A stretch of 6,334 nt of DNA from an uncultured Ruminococcus sp. GTDB lineage: Bacteria > Bacillota > Clostridia > Oscillospirales > CAG-272. Position numbers and translations under genes: made by a program. The stretch's first letter is position 1. Every line of letters starts with the position of its first letter. The notes beneath the pieces were generated by a model, which saw only the letters and a list, made by a program, of their open reading frames with translations, was not told the origin of the DNA and did not search any database. Location of the stretch: assembly GCA_902778205.1 (NCBI GenBank), contig CACYWX010000192.1, forward strand, positions 1 through 6,334. The letters run 5' to 3'. Shown piece by piece: positions 1 through 6,109 of the stretch.

Positions 1-11
1 AGACGTTTGTC

Positions 12-144
12 CTTCTTTTTCTCCTTTATCGAGGAGAAAAAGAAGCAAAAAGAGGAACTCCTTTGACGTCCTGGGTGTTCCGCACTCTGCGGAGTGCGGC
101 TCAGGGCTCCGCCCTAAGAACCCGCGACCTTTTGTAAAAGGTCG
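12..144. repeat. Chain of intergenic hairpins (palindromic repeat cluster)
   Basis: Four inverted repeats follow one another in the gene-free first 187 bases. The first is a perfect 13-bp stem, CTTCTTTTTCTCC at 12-24 with 33-45, around an 8-base loop. The second is a perfect 8-bp stem, CCGCACTC at 80-87 with 92-99, loop TGCG. The third is AGGGC/GCCCT at 103-107 and 111-115, extendable to 100-118 with one mismatch. The fourth is CGACCTTT at 125-132 with 137-144. GGG(TG)TTC at 73-79 can also pair with GAACCC at 118-123 and enclose hairpins two and three. The cluster lies 3' of the XRE regulator, which is read leftwards, so it would be in that gene's 3' transcript. None of the stems is followed by a clear T tract, so they are not textbook terminators. 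The density of stems suggests a dispersed intergenic palindromic repeat, but only one copy is visible. Confidence 0.6.
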
Positions 145-187
145 ATCAAAACTTTCAGACTGTTTTGCGACAGCCCGTTTCTCTTTG

Positions 188-1015
188 TCACATGGCTTTC
201 GTCAGTTCTCCGATCCGCGCCTCAATGCGCTCGAGATCGTCCTTCCGCTTTTCGTAGACCGTTCCCGTGAAGTACTCCACATTGAAATCCTCCCGGAACG
301 CCTCGATCACCGCCTTTGCGCACCGGAGCTGGGACAGGGCCTTATCACGCTCTCCCTTCTCCTCGTAATAATCCGCCAGGATCAGAAGCATGTCGACCGT
401 CCAGTCCGCGGAGAGACGCTTCTGCTTGTGGGCGGGCTCCAGCCGTTCGTCTCCCCGGAGCATGCGCGCCTCCAGCTCCGGCCTGGTGAAGTAGATCTCC
501 GGGATATGGTCCAGGGCGGACTTCATCATGGCGTATTCTCCCAGGGATTCGTAGGCCTGCGCCATGATCCTCCAGGCATCCAGACGCACGTCGTCGTATT
601 TGGTCCCCTCCGTCAGCGCATGACAGATGGAGATCGCCTCCCCCGCCCGCTCCGGAACCGGAATGACGCAGAGCAGGTTGTTCAGAATGATGTCGTCCCC
701 CGGGTACTGCTTCAGCCCCTCCCGCAGGATCGCCTCGGCCTCCTCCGGATGCTCGTCCCGGACAGCCCACGCCCGGCGGCAGATCTTCATGACCTTTTCC
801 TCGGTCTCGTAGCGGTTGAAATCGAACAGCTCATCCGTGGATACGCCGAAAAAGGAGGCGATGGCCGGGATCATGGCCACGTCCGGCATGGAAGCCTGAT
901 TTTCCCACTTGCTGACCGCCTGAAAGCTCACCCCCAGTGCGGCCGCCAGGGTCTCCTGGGACATATCGCGTTCCTTTCGCAGAGTCCTGATTTTTTCTCC
1001 GAGTCTGATCTGCAT
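188..1015 (-). CDS. XRE-family transcriptional regulator with TPR-like C-terminal region
   Basis: A 275-residue cytoplasmic DNA-binding regulator. Residues 5-62 form a Cro/C1-type helix-turn-helix of the HTH_3 family: MSQETLAAALGVS followed by QAVSKWENQASMPD, where the second part is the recognition helix with its typical SKWE motif, then the FFGVSTDELF ending. The remaining 200 residues are helical. They contain TPR-like stretches near 88-112 (EEAEAILREGLKQYPGD), 147-172 and 208-240 (ADYYEEKGERDKALSQL). In related clostridial regulators such a region may sense a partner or peptide, which is inference here. I chose the ATG at 1013-1015 because GGAGGT lies 7 bases upstream of it. The in-frame ATG at 1085-1087 lies inside the predicted promoter, and its 24 extra residues do not look like protein. 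The gene is divergent from a small unknown gene, and autoregulation is plausible but not shown. Target genes are unknown. Confidence 0.92.
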   Translation of the reverse strand: MQIRLGEKIRTLRKERDMSQETLAAALGVSFQAVSKWENQASMPDVAMIPAIASFFGVSTDELFDFNRYETEEKVMKICRRAWAVRDEHPEEAEAILREGLKQYPGDDIILNNLLCVIPVPERAGEAISICHALTEGTKYDDVRLDAWRIMAQAYESLGEYAMMKSALDHIPEIYFTRPELEARMLRGDERLEPAHKQKRLSADWTVDMLLILADYYEEKGERDKALSQLRCAKAVIEAFREDFNVEYFTGTVYEKRKDDLERIEARIGELTKAM

Positions 1016-1022
1016 GTGCTGT

Positions 1023-1028
1023 ACCTCC
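1023..1028 (-). promoter_or_regulatory. Ribosome-binding site of the XRE regulator
   Basis: GGAGGT on the minus strand lies 7 bases before the ATG at 1013-1015. It decides the start in favour of the 275-residue protein over the longer open frame that begins at 1087. Confidence 0.85.
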
Positions 1029-1058
1029 GTATTGTTTGAATTCCGCCGCGGCACATAC

Positions 1059-1087
1059 AGGATAACACAGGTCCCGGGGATTTGCAA
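1059..1087 (-). promoter_or_regulatory. Sigma-A-type promoter of the XRE regulator
   Basis: Read on the minus strand: -35 TTGCAA (1082-1087), a 17-base spacer, then -10 TATCCT (1059-1064). TG stands one base before the -10, making an extended -10 element. Expected transcription start is near 1052, leaving a leader of about 37 bases. CCCGGG at 1073-1078 is a 6-bp palindrome within the spacer. AACG-N4-CGTT at 1089-1100 lies directly upstream of the -35. Either could be an operator for the regulator itself, but both are short enough to be chance. Confidence 0.6.
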
Positions 1088-1152
1088 TAACGCGGACGTT
1101 TAGAATACTTCCACCGCCGGTTGATGAACAGGATCCCGGATCGGCGTCCGTC

Positions 1153-1181
1153 TTGCATGCGGGAGGGATTCGTGGTATAAT
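1153..1181 (+). promoter_or_regulatory. Sigma-A-type promoter of the small unknown gene
   Basis: The -35 is TTGCAT (1153-1158), followed by a 17-base spacer and a perfect -10 TATAAT (1176-1181). TGG precedes the -10, giving an extended -10. Expected start of transcription is near 1188, just ahead of the ribosome-binding site at 1195-1200. An 11-base palindrome, GATCC-C-GGATC at 1132-1142, lies 10 bases upstream of the -35 and is a weak operator candidate. Confidence 0.75.
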
Positions 1182-1194
1182 GGAAAAAACGGAA

Positions 1195-1200
1195 GGGAGG
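1195..1200 (+). promoter_or_regulatory. Ribosome-binding site of the small unknown gene
   Basis: GGGAGG ends 9 bases before the ATG at 1210. Together with the -10 box at 1176-1181 it excludes the two earlier in-frame ATGs at 1153 and 1180: the first overlaps the -35 and the second overlaps the -10. Confidence 0.8.
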
Positions 1201-1209
1201 CTTGAACGG

Positions 1210-1629
1210 ATGCAAACGGACGGCTTTGTGATAAAGAATCCCTTTACCGCCACTGCGGAAGAGCTGAAGCGGGTGACGCCGGACAAACGTGCTCTACCGG
1301 TGACCGCCCTGTGCGGCAGGATCAGTGCACCGTTTGAGGGAGGAAACCGGAAAAAGCTCTGCTATCGGGAGCTGACCGGAGCGCTTGTACGGATGGGGCT
1401 TCTGGAGGAGCGGACGCTGGACGGTGGGAAAAAGGAAATACGCCCTGCATCTCTCGGCTTGTCCGTCGGGATTTCGACAGAAGACCGGAAATCCCGGAAC
1501 GGCTCGCGCACAGTGCTTCTTTATTCGCCTTCCGCCCAGCGGTTTATTCTGGAGCACTTCGATACCGTCATGAAGTATATTGATGAGGCGCGGGAGGAGC
1601 GGAGGACCGCGCGGCGGAGCAGGAAATAA
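1210..1629 (+). CDS. Small basic protein of unknown function, possible winged-helix fold
   Basis: A 139-residue protein that I do not recognise with confidence. The gene looks real: it has a perfect TATAAT promoter and a well-spaced GGGAGG. Residues 51-69 (CYRELTGALVRMGLLEERTL) look like a helix leading into a turn. The stretch KKEIRPASLGLSVGISTEDR (74-93), then TVLLYSPSAQRFILEHF (101-117), resembles the strand-turn-strand and following helix of winged-helix domains in some phage-type regulators. That is a loose resemblance only. The C-terminus is strongly charged and basic (REERRTARRSRK, 128-139), compatible with nucleic-acid binding. No signal peptide or membrane segment is seen. It is divergent from the XRE regulator and convergent with the alpha-galactosidase, so it is probably monocistronic. 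Confidence 0.8.
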   Translation: MQTDGFVIKNPFTATAEELKRVTPDKRALPVTALCGRISAPFEGGNRKKLCYRELTGALVRMGLLEERTLDGGKKEIRPASLGLSVGISTEDRKSRNGSRTVLLYSPSAQRFILEHFDTVMKYIDEAREERRTARRSRK

Positions 1630-1657
1630 TACGGGACGGGGTCTTCATATGGAAAAA

Positions 1658-1790
1658 CGCGGAAGGTGTAATACTAATTCCACTCAAAACCATTGCAAAA
1701 TGGTTTTGAGTGATCCTGAAAGTCAGAATGACTTTCAGGACATTCTAAATCTGTGATTTAGAATGGAATTTGTATAAGTCCTCCGCGCTC
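1658..1790 (-). terminator. Possible intrinsic terminator stem, split by the cloverleaf element
   Basis: CGCGGAAGG at 1658-1666 can pair with CCTCCGCG at 1780-1787 (8 pairs, one bulged A). The right arm begins 10 bases after the TAA of the alpha-galactosidase (1798-1800). Read on the minus strand, the distal arm is followed directly by TTTTTCC (complement of 1651-1657), the arrangement of an intrinsic terminator for the recG-galactosidase unit. In the plus direction the stem is followed by CTCTTT, a weaker T tract, so it might also serve the small gene. The oddity is that 113 bases, essentially the cloverleaf element, separate the arms where a short loop is expected. Alternatively the arms are simply the outermost part of the element, or the pairing is chance in GC-rich DNA. 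Confidence 0.4.
1669..1777. repeat. AT-rich cloverleaf-shaped palindromic element (MITE-like)
   Basis: A 109-base element, about 31% GC by my count, amid much GC-richer genes. Its ends pair with each other: TAATACTAATTCCA (1669-1682) against 1764-1777, 12 of 14 positions. Inside are three hairpins without mismatch. The first is CACTCAAAACCATT (1681-1694) with 1699-1712, loop GCAA. The second is TCCTGAAAGTCA (1714-1725) with 1729-1740, loop GAA. The third is CATTCTAAATC (1741-1751) with 1755-1765, loop TGT. Together they form a four-way junction with almost no unpaired base. CA at 1681-1682 can pair with TG at 1711-1712 or at 1764-1765, and CA at 1741-1742 competes for the latter, so the junction can shift by two base pairs. 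There is no open reading frame inside, and no clear target-site duplication. The terminal inverted repeats and base composition suggest a non-autonomous mobile element or a structured RNA. The family is unknown to me. Confidence 0.75.
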
Positions 1791-1797
1791 TTTCCGT

Positions 1798-3753
1798 TTA
1801 CGGCTTTACGTGATAGAACAGCACCTTCCCCGTCCGATTCGGGAGGGTCACGGCGAAGCCTTTGTCCCGGATCTCGGCTCCGGTCACGGCCAGCGGTCCT
1901 CCGTTCACGTCCTCGAAGACGTAGGTTTTCTCCGGATCCGCCCGGAAGGTCACCGTGAAGCTGTCCGCCTCCGCCGCCCGGTTCCGGATTACCTGGACGA
2001 AACCCTCGCCGTTGTCGTCAAACCGCATGGCGTACCAGTCCCCGGGATCCTTCCGGCACTCCGTCAGAGGCTCGTAATCCCCCCGGAGCTCCAGATCCGC
2101 CGCCCGTCTCCAGAGCTTTTCCGCGGTGATGGTCCTCTTATACTGCCCGTCGTCCGCGTCCCACCAGGTCATGTAGGTCACGGCCGGAGCCATGGCGCAC
2201 TGGAAGGAGAATTCGTCGTTCTCGGTCCACTCCCGGCCCAGCTCCTTTTCCACATACTCCCGGTCCCAGGACATGTTGTGGGAGCGGAAATAGGGGATCC
2301 ACTCGAAGAGCTCCCGGAACTGCTTCTGCTTGATCGTGTGCTCGCCGTAGCCCACGTCGGTATAGTGGAGGGGCACGGCCCGGCGCATGGTCTCCAGATC
2401 GTTCCGCCGCCCGCCGGACGCGCAGGAGTCGATCCAGAGGCCCGGATTGCGGTCGATCAGGGCGTCCCAGAAGCGGAGATAACCCTGGGCGTGGAGGTTT
2501 TCCAGCGCGCCCTGCCGGTCCTCGGCCTCCGCCGTCAGCCAGCAGGGCTTGGGATCGAAGTTGAAGTCCTGACGGTAGACCCGGATATGGCCCTCCTTGA
2601 TGATGGAATCCACCCGGTCCGTGATCCAGGCGCAGGCGTCGGGATTGCCGAGGTTCAGAAGACTGTTTGTGTCCCCTTCGCGACCCGTCGGCAGGAGCCA
2701 GTCCGGATGATCTTCGGCCAGCTCGGATCCGGCGGTGACGCGCTCCGGCTCGAACCACAGAAGGAACCGCGCGCCGATCTCATCGCAGGCCTCCCCGATG
2801 GGACCGAGTCCGTTCGGGAACCGCTCCGGATCGGGCTTCCAGGTGCCGATGCGGGGCCAGTCGTAGTCGCACTTGTACCATCCGGCGTCGATCCACCAGA
2901 TGTCCGGAATCAGACCCCGCTCGACATAAGTGCGGATGGCCTTCACCTGATTCTCCTCCGTGGCGGCCGTGTGCTCCGGTTTTCCCTCGCAGGACCAGTA
3001 GTGCAGGCACATGGCAGGGGCTATGGGCTTTCCGTTCTCCCGGGGCAGGATGTGGGCCGTATACCATCTGCGCCAGAGATTCATGCTCCGCAGGTCGTCC
3101 CCCTCGGAGAAGAGGAAGGTCAGCCGCGGCGTGCGCATGGTCTCCCCGGGCAGGATCCGCATCCGGCACCGCATCTGACCTGCCTCGTACCGCACGCCGT
3201 TTTCCGTTCTCTCAGCCTTTGCCTGCCACATATGGGGCCAGCCCACCGCCGCACGCAGGACAGCGCCTTCGAAGATCAGCTTCATGTACGGGAACGCGCC
3301 GTTGCAGGAGGTGCCATCGTTCGGATGGATGGTGACGCCGCCGTCCTTCAGCTCGTCGGAGAACCATTCGTACCCGTCGTCCCGGCAGGTGTCGCCGTTC
3401 CCGTGGACGAAGGCTCGGAAATCCCCGTCGATCTCCCCGCCGATCCGGACGTTTTCCAGAATGGGCGAGGGCTCCGCTCCGTCGTTGGTGAACTCGGCCA
3501 TCCATTCGACGACGGGAAAGTCGCGGTACCTCCATTCGGTCACGGTCAGGAGAAGGCCCGACTCCGGATCCCGGCCGGACACGGTTTTCCGCACGATGTT
3601 CGCGTCGACGGATTCCCGTTTTTCGGACGGATTCCACGACGCCGGAACGCCCCTGTGCGCGGTTCCGTCCAGGGTGAAGGTCAGCGGGGTGCTCTCCCCG
3701 TGAAACAGACCGGACAGAAGGGCGAAATCCTGTTTGCTTGCCGATGCGTTCAT
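1798..3753 (-). CDS. GH36-type alpha-galactosidase
   Basis: A 651-residue glycoside hydrolase of the melibiase (GH36, clan GH-D) type, predicted to release alpha-galactosyl residues from sugars such as melibiose or raffinose-family oligosaccharides. The exact substrate cannot be read from sequence. Residues 1 to about 240 correspond to the N-terminal beta-sandwich. The TIM barrel follows, with WWIDAGW (286-292), W305-K-P-D-P, LLWFEPERV (331-339), YRQDFN (393-398) and CASGGRRNDLETMRR (444-458). About 560-651 is the C-terminal beta domain. By family analogy D396 is the nucleophile and D466, in HYTD (463-466), the acid/base. There is no signal peptide, so it is cytoplasmic and needs an importer not seen here. 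The ATG at 3751-3753 has GGGAGG six bases upstream (3760-3765). The gene starts 22 bases after the recG stop with no room for a promoter, so it is probably expressed from the recG promoter. Confidence 0.9.
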   Translation of the reverse strand: MNASASKQDFALLSGLFHGESTPLTFTLDGTAHRGVPASWNPSEKRESVDANIVRKTVSGRDPESGLLLTVTEWRYRDFPVVEWMAEFTNDGAEPSPILENVRIGGEIDGDFRAFVHGNGDTCRDDGYEWFSDELKDGGVTIHPNDGTSCNGAFPYMKLIFEGAVLRAAVGWPHMWQAKAERTENGVRYEAGQMRCRMRILPGETMRTPRLTFLFSEGDDLRSMNLWRRWYTAHILPRENGKPIAPAMCLHYWSCEGKPEHTAATEENQVKAIRTYVERGLIPDIWWIDAGWYKCDYDWPRIGTWKPDPERFPNGLGPIGEACDEIGARFLLWFEPERVTAGSELAEDHPDWLLPTGREGDTNSLLNLGNPDACAWITDRVDSIIKEGHIRVYRQDFNFDPKPCWLTAEAEDRQGALENLHAQGYLRFWDALIDRNPGLWIDSCASGGRRNDLETMRRAVPLHYTDVGYGEHTIKQKQFRELFEWIPYFRSHNMSWDREYVEKELGREWTENDEFSFQCAMAPAVTYMTWWDADDGQYKRTITAEKLWRRAADLELRGDYEPLTECRKDPGDWYAMRFDDNGEGFVQVIRNRAAEADSFTVTFRADPEKTYVFEDVNGGPLAVTGAEIRDKGFAVTLPNRTGKVLFYHVKP

Positions 3754-3775
3754 ACTGTTCCTCCCATGGCAGTTT

Positions 3776-5950
3776 TCAGTTCTGTGTTTTTTCCGTTTTG
3801 CTTCCGAACTCCGCGAGGCGCGCCCGGATGTGCCGGTTCTCCGGCTTCTCCAGCCCGGGATCCTCCTCGGCGGTGCGCCTTGCGTAGAAGGAAGCCCGCT
3901 CGATCAGCTCCGGGTCCCGGCACACGGCGGCGAGGCGGAAATTGGCCTGCCCGTGCTGTCGGATCCCGCCGTTTTCGGCGAAGAAATCTCCGGGACCTCT
4001 CTGCTCCAGGTCGTATTCCGCGATCTCGAAGCCGTCCGTGGTGCTCTTTACCGCCCGGAGCCGGTCCTGGGCCTCGGGCTTCACCGAATCGGACACCAGA
4101 ATGAAATAGGATTTGGCGGAGCCCCGTCCGACCCGGCCCCGGAGCTGATGGAGCTGGGACAGGCCGAACCGTTCCGCGTTTTCCACGATCATCAGCGTCG
4201 CGTTGGGCACGTTGACCCCCACCTCGATCACCGTGGTGGACACCAGCACGTCCAGCTCATGATTGGCGAAGGCCGTCATGACCCGGTCCTTCTCCGCGGC
4301 CTTCAGCCGTCCGTGGACAAAACCGATATTCAGCTCCGGAAGGGCCTCAGCCAGCTCGTCGGCGGTCTGCCGGGCGTTCTTCATGGGCGCTGCCTCCTCC
4401 ATGACGTCGAAAAGGGGAAGATTGGCCATTTCCTCGCCCTCGGCCTGCCCCTTGTCCGACTCCTCCACCGCGGGACAGACCACGTAGATCTGGTGTCCCT
4501 CCGCCGCCTGCTTCCGGATGAAGGCGTTCAGGCGCTCCCGGTAGCTTTCGTTGACGATGAAGGTGTCGATCTTCTGCCGCCCCTTCGGAAGCTCGTCGAT
4601 GCGGGAGACGTCGATCATGCCGTAGGCCGCCAGCGTCAGGGTGCGCGGAATGGGCGTCGCGCTCATGACCAGGGAATGGACGTTTCTGGCTTTCTCGAAC
4701 AGGGCCGCCCGCTGGAGGACGCCGAACCGGTGTTGTTCGTCGATGACGCAGAGCCCCAGGGAATCCGCCTCCACGTCTTCTGTCAGCAGGGCGTGGGTCC
4801 CGATGAGCACCGAAACGCCCTCCCCGAGCCGGGGCTGATCCCGCAGGCCGTCCAGGATCGCGTCCCGCTCCTTCTTCTTCGTGGAGCCGGTCAGCAGGGC
4901 GCACCGGATGCCGAGGGGAGCGAACAGCCGGTCGAAATCCTCCGCGTGCTGACGGGCCAGGATCTCCGTGGGCGCCATTACCATAACCCGAAAGCCGTTC
5001 CGGACAGCCGCGTAAGCCGCCGCCGCCGCAACCGCCGTCTTTCCGCTTCCCACATCGCCGGTGAGGATGCGGTTCATGAGGGTCTCCCCCGCCATGTCGC
5101 CGACGATCTCAGAGACGCACCGCTCCTGCGCTCCCGTCAGGGTGAATGGGAGGGCTGCCCGGAATTCGCCGAGGTCCGTATCCCTCAGCCGCAGGGGACC
5201 GCTCTCCCGTCTGGTCTCCGCCCGGGTCCGCGCCATGGACAGAAACATCAGCCACAGTTCCTCGAAGGCCAGCCTCCTCTTGGCGGTCTCCACATCCGCG
5301 ACGGTTTCCGGCCGGTGGATCTTCATGACGGAGTTGGCATAGGTGGGCAGCTTCAGCTCCTCCAGCGCCTCCGACGGCAGGATCTCCCACAGCTCTCCCG
5401 CCGCCATATCGAGGGCCCGACCGGTCAGCTCCGACATGAACCGCTGGGTCAGCCCGGACACCACGGGATAGACCGGAACGATCCCGGGAAGCGGCATCCC
5501 CTCGCTCCATTCCTCCGTCAGGGGGGAGTTGAGGGAGAGCCGCTTATACTGTTCGTTCCTCTCAAACCGGCCGTAGAAGCGGTAGACGGAGGCGGCGCGG
5601 ATCCGGTTCGCCGTGTAGGGCTGGTTGAACCAGGTGACGGAGACGGTGCCGGTCTCGTCGAAGGCCCGGGCGGTGGTCAGGTGCATCCCCTTGCGGATAT
5701 ACCGGCCCCGGGGCTCCGTGGATACCGTCAGAACGGCGGAAAAGGGACCGGTCTCCCCCTCCCTGCACAGCTCCGCGATCTCTGCGAGGGTCTTCGTGTC
5801 TCCCCGGTTCTGATAGGCGCGGGGCCAGCATCGGACGACGTCGCCGACGGTTTCAATCCCCATTTTCGCGAGCGCCTCAAGCTTCGCCGGTCCGACGCCC
5901 TTCAGCACGGACACGGAGCGTTCAAGGACGGGTCCCGTCACCTCCGTCAT
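3776..5950 (-). CDS. recG: ATP-dependent DNA helicase RecG
   Basis: A 724-residue RecG, a superfamily 2 translocase that reverses stalled replication forks and migrates Holliday junctions. Residues 1 to about 45 carry a helix-hairpin-helix-like stretch (LKGVGPAKLEALAKMGI). An OB-fold wedge domain covers roughly 60-150. The motor follows: Walker A GDVGSGKT (298-305), MAPTEILARQH (325-335), Walker B DEQH (404-407), SATP (430-433), GFVHGRLK (543-550), STTVIEVGV (571-579) and QLRGRVGRG (602-610). The C-terminal STTDGFEIAEYDLEQRGPGDFF (starting at 636) matches the RecG-specific TRG region. Two places look longer than in textbook RecGs, about 500-525 and 656-664. The ATG at 5948-5950 has GGGGAGG (5958-5964) 7 bases upstream. 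It has its own promoter, is followed by the alpha-galactosidase, and is divergent from a kinase gene. Confidence 0.97.
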   Translation of the reverse strand: MTEVTGPVLERSVSVLKGVGPAKLEALAKMGIETVGDVVRCWPRAYQNRGDTKTLAEIAELCREGETGPFSAVLTVSTEPRGRYIRKGMHLTTARAFDETGTVSVTWFNQPYTANRIRAASVYRFYGRFERNEQYKRLSLNSPLTEEWSEGMPLPGIVPVYPVVSGLTQRFMSELTGRALDMAAGELWEILPSEALEELKLPTYANSVMKIHRPETVADVETAKRRLAFEELWLMFLSMARTRAETRRESGPLRLRDTDLGEFRAALPFTLTGAQERCVSEIVGDMAGETLMNRILTGDVGSGKTAVAAAAAYAAVRNGFRVMVMAPTEILARQHAEDFDRLFAPLGIRCALLTGSTKKKERDAILDGLRDQPRLGEGVSVLIGTHALLTEDVEADSLGLCVIDEQHRFGVLQRAALFEKARNVHSLVMSATPIPRTLTLAAYGMIDVSRIDELPKGRQKIDTFIVNESYRERLNAFIRKQAAEGHQIYVVCPAVEESDKGQAEGEEMANLPLFDVMEEAAPMKNARQTADELAEALPELNIGFVHGRLKAAEKDRVMTAFANHELDVLVSTTVIEVGVNVPNATLMIVENAERFGLSQLHQLRGRVGRGSAKSYFILVSDSVKPEAQDRLRAVKSTTDGFEIAEYDLEQRGPGDFFAENGGIRQHGQANFRLAAVCRDPELIERASFYARRTAEEDPGLEKPENRHIRARLAEFGSKTEKTQN

Positions 5951-5977
5951 GCCTCAGCCTCCCCTCGTTTTTTGTTC

Positions 5978-6006
5978 ATTTTACCACAAAACCGGAGGGA
6001 TTGCAA
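5978..6006 (-). promoter_or_regulatory. Sigma-A-type promoter of recG
   Basis: Read on the minus strand: -35 TTGCAA (6001-6006), a 17-base spacer, -10 TAAAAT (5978-5983), with TGTGG before the -10 giving an extended -10. Transcription should start near 5971, leaving a leader of about 21 bases that holds little but the ribosome-binding site. It probably drives recG and the alpha-galactosidase together. It stands back to back with the promoter at 6040-6068; 33 bases separate the two -35 boxes. Confidence 0.7.
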
Positions 6007-6039
6007 GCGCAAACTTTCCTGCCTAGGACGTCCGCGCCC

Positions 6040-6068
6040 TTTACATTCCGGCGGGTTTGTGGTACAAT
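6040..6068 (+). promoter_or_regulatory. Sigma-A-type promoter of the CPT-like kinase
   Basis: -35 TTTACA (6040-6045), a 17-base spacer, -10 TACAAT (6063-6068) preceded by TGG, again an extended -10. The start point should be near 6075, giving a leader of about 35 bases before the ATG at 6110. Confidence 0.7.
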
Positions 6069-6109
6069 AAGCCGATTCATCGATATTGAGCGGACTGCGG
6101 GAGGCGCAC

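Noticed and set aside
12..45. Ordinary intrinsic terminator formed by the first hairpin
   Set aside because: The T-rich tract is inside the stem, and neither strand has a T run following the stem.
185..1039. Open frame of 284 codons on the plus strand, antisense to the XRE regulator
   Set aside because: The opposite strand has a clear helix-turn-helix, ribosome-binding site and promoter. The plus-strand translation resembles no protein family.
1016..1087. N-terminal extension of the XRE regulator to the ATG at 1085-1087
   Set aside because: It would begin within the -35 box and lacks a ribosome-binding site. The ATG at 1013-1015 has GGAGGT at ideal spacing and starts directly before the HTH domain.
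1153..1209. Earlier starts of the small gene at 1153 or 1180
   Set aside because: These ATGs overlap the -35 and -10 boxes of its promoter, and only the ATG at 1210 follows a Shine-Dalgarno sequence.
1669..1777. A tRNA gene suggested by the cloverleaf shape
   Set aside because: It has no CCA-type acceptor end, no TTC-type T-loop and no 7-base anticodon loop. The hairpin loops are only 3-4 bases and the stems are much too long.
1669..1777. CRISPR array or direct repeats
   Set aside because: The three hairpins differ in sequence and there are no direct repeats with spacers.
1810..4104. Open frame of 764 codons on the plus strand, antisense to the alpha-galactosidase and the end of recG
   Set aside because: It mirrors the codon bias of the GC-rich genes below it. 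Its translation is low-complexity, rich in Gly, Pro, Arg and Val, has no recognisable motif, and crosses the boundary of two well-supported genes.
3734..6070. Open frame of 778 codons on the plus strand, antisense to recG
   Set aside because: The minus-strand frame is an unmistakable RecG with all helicase motifs. The antisense translation shows no domain, and its start has no ribosome-binding site.
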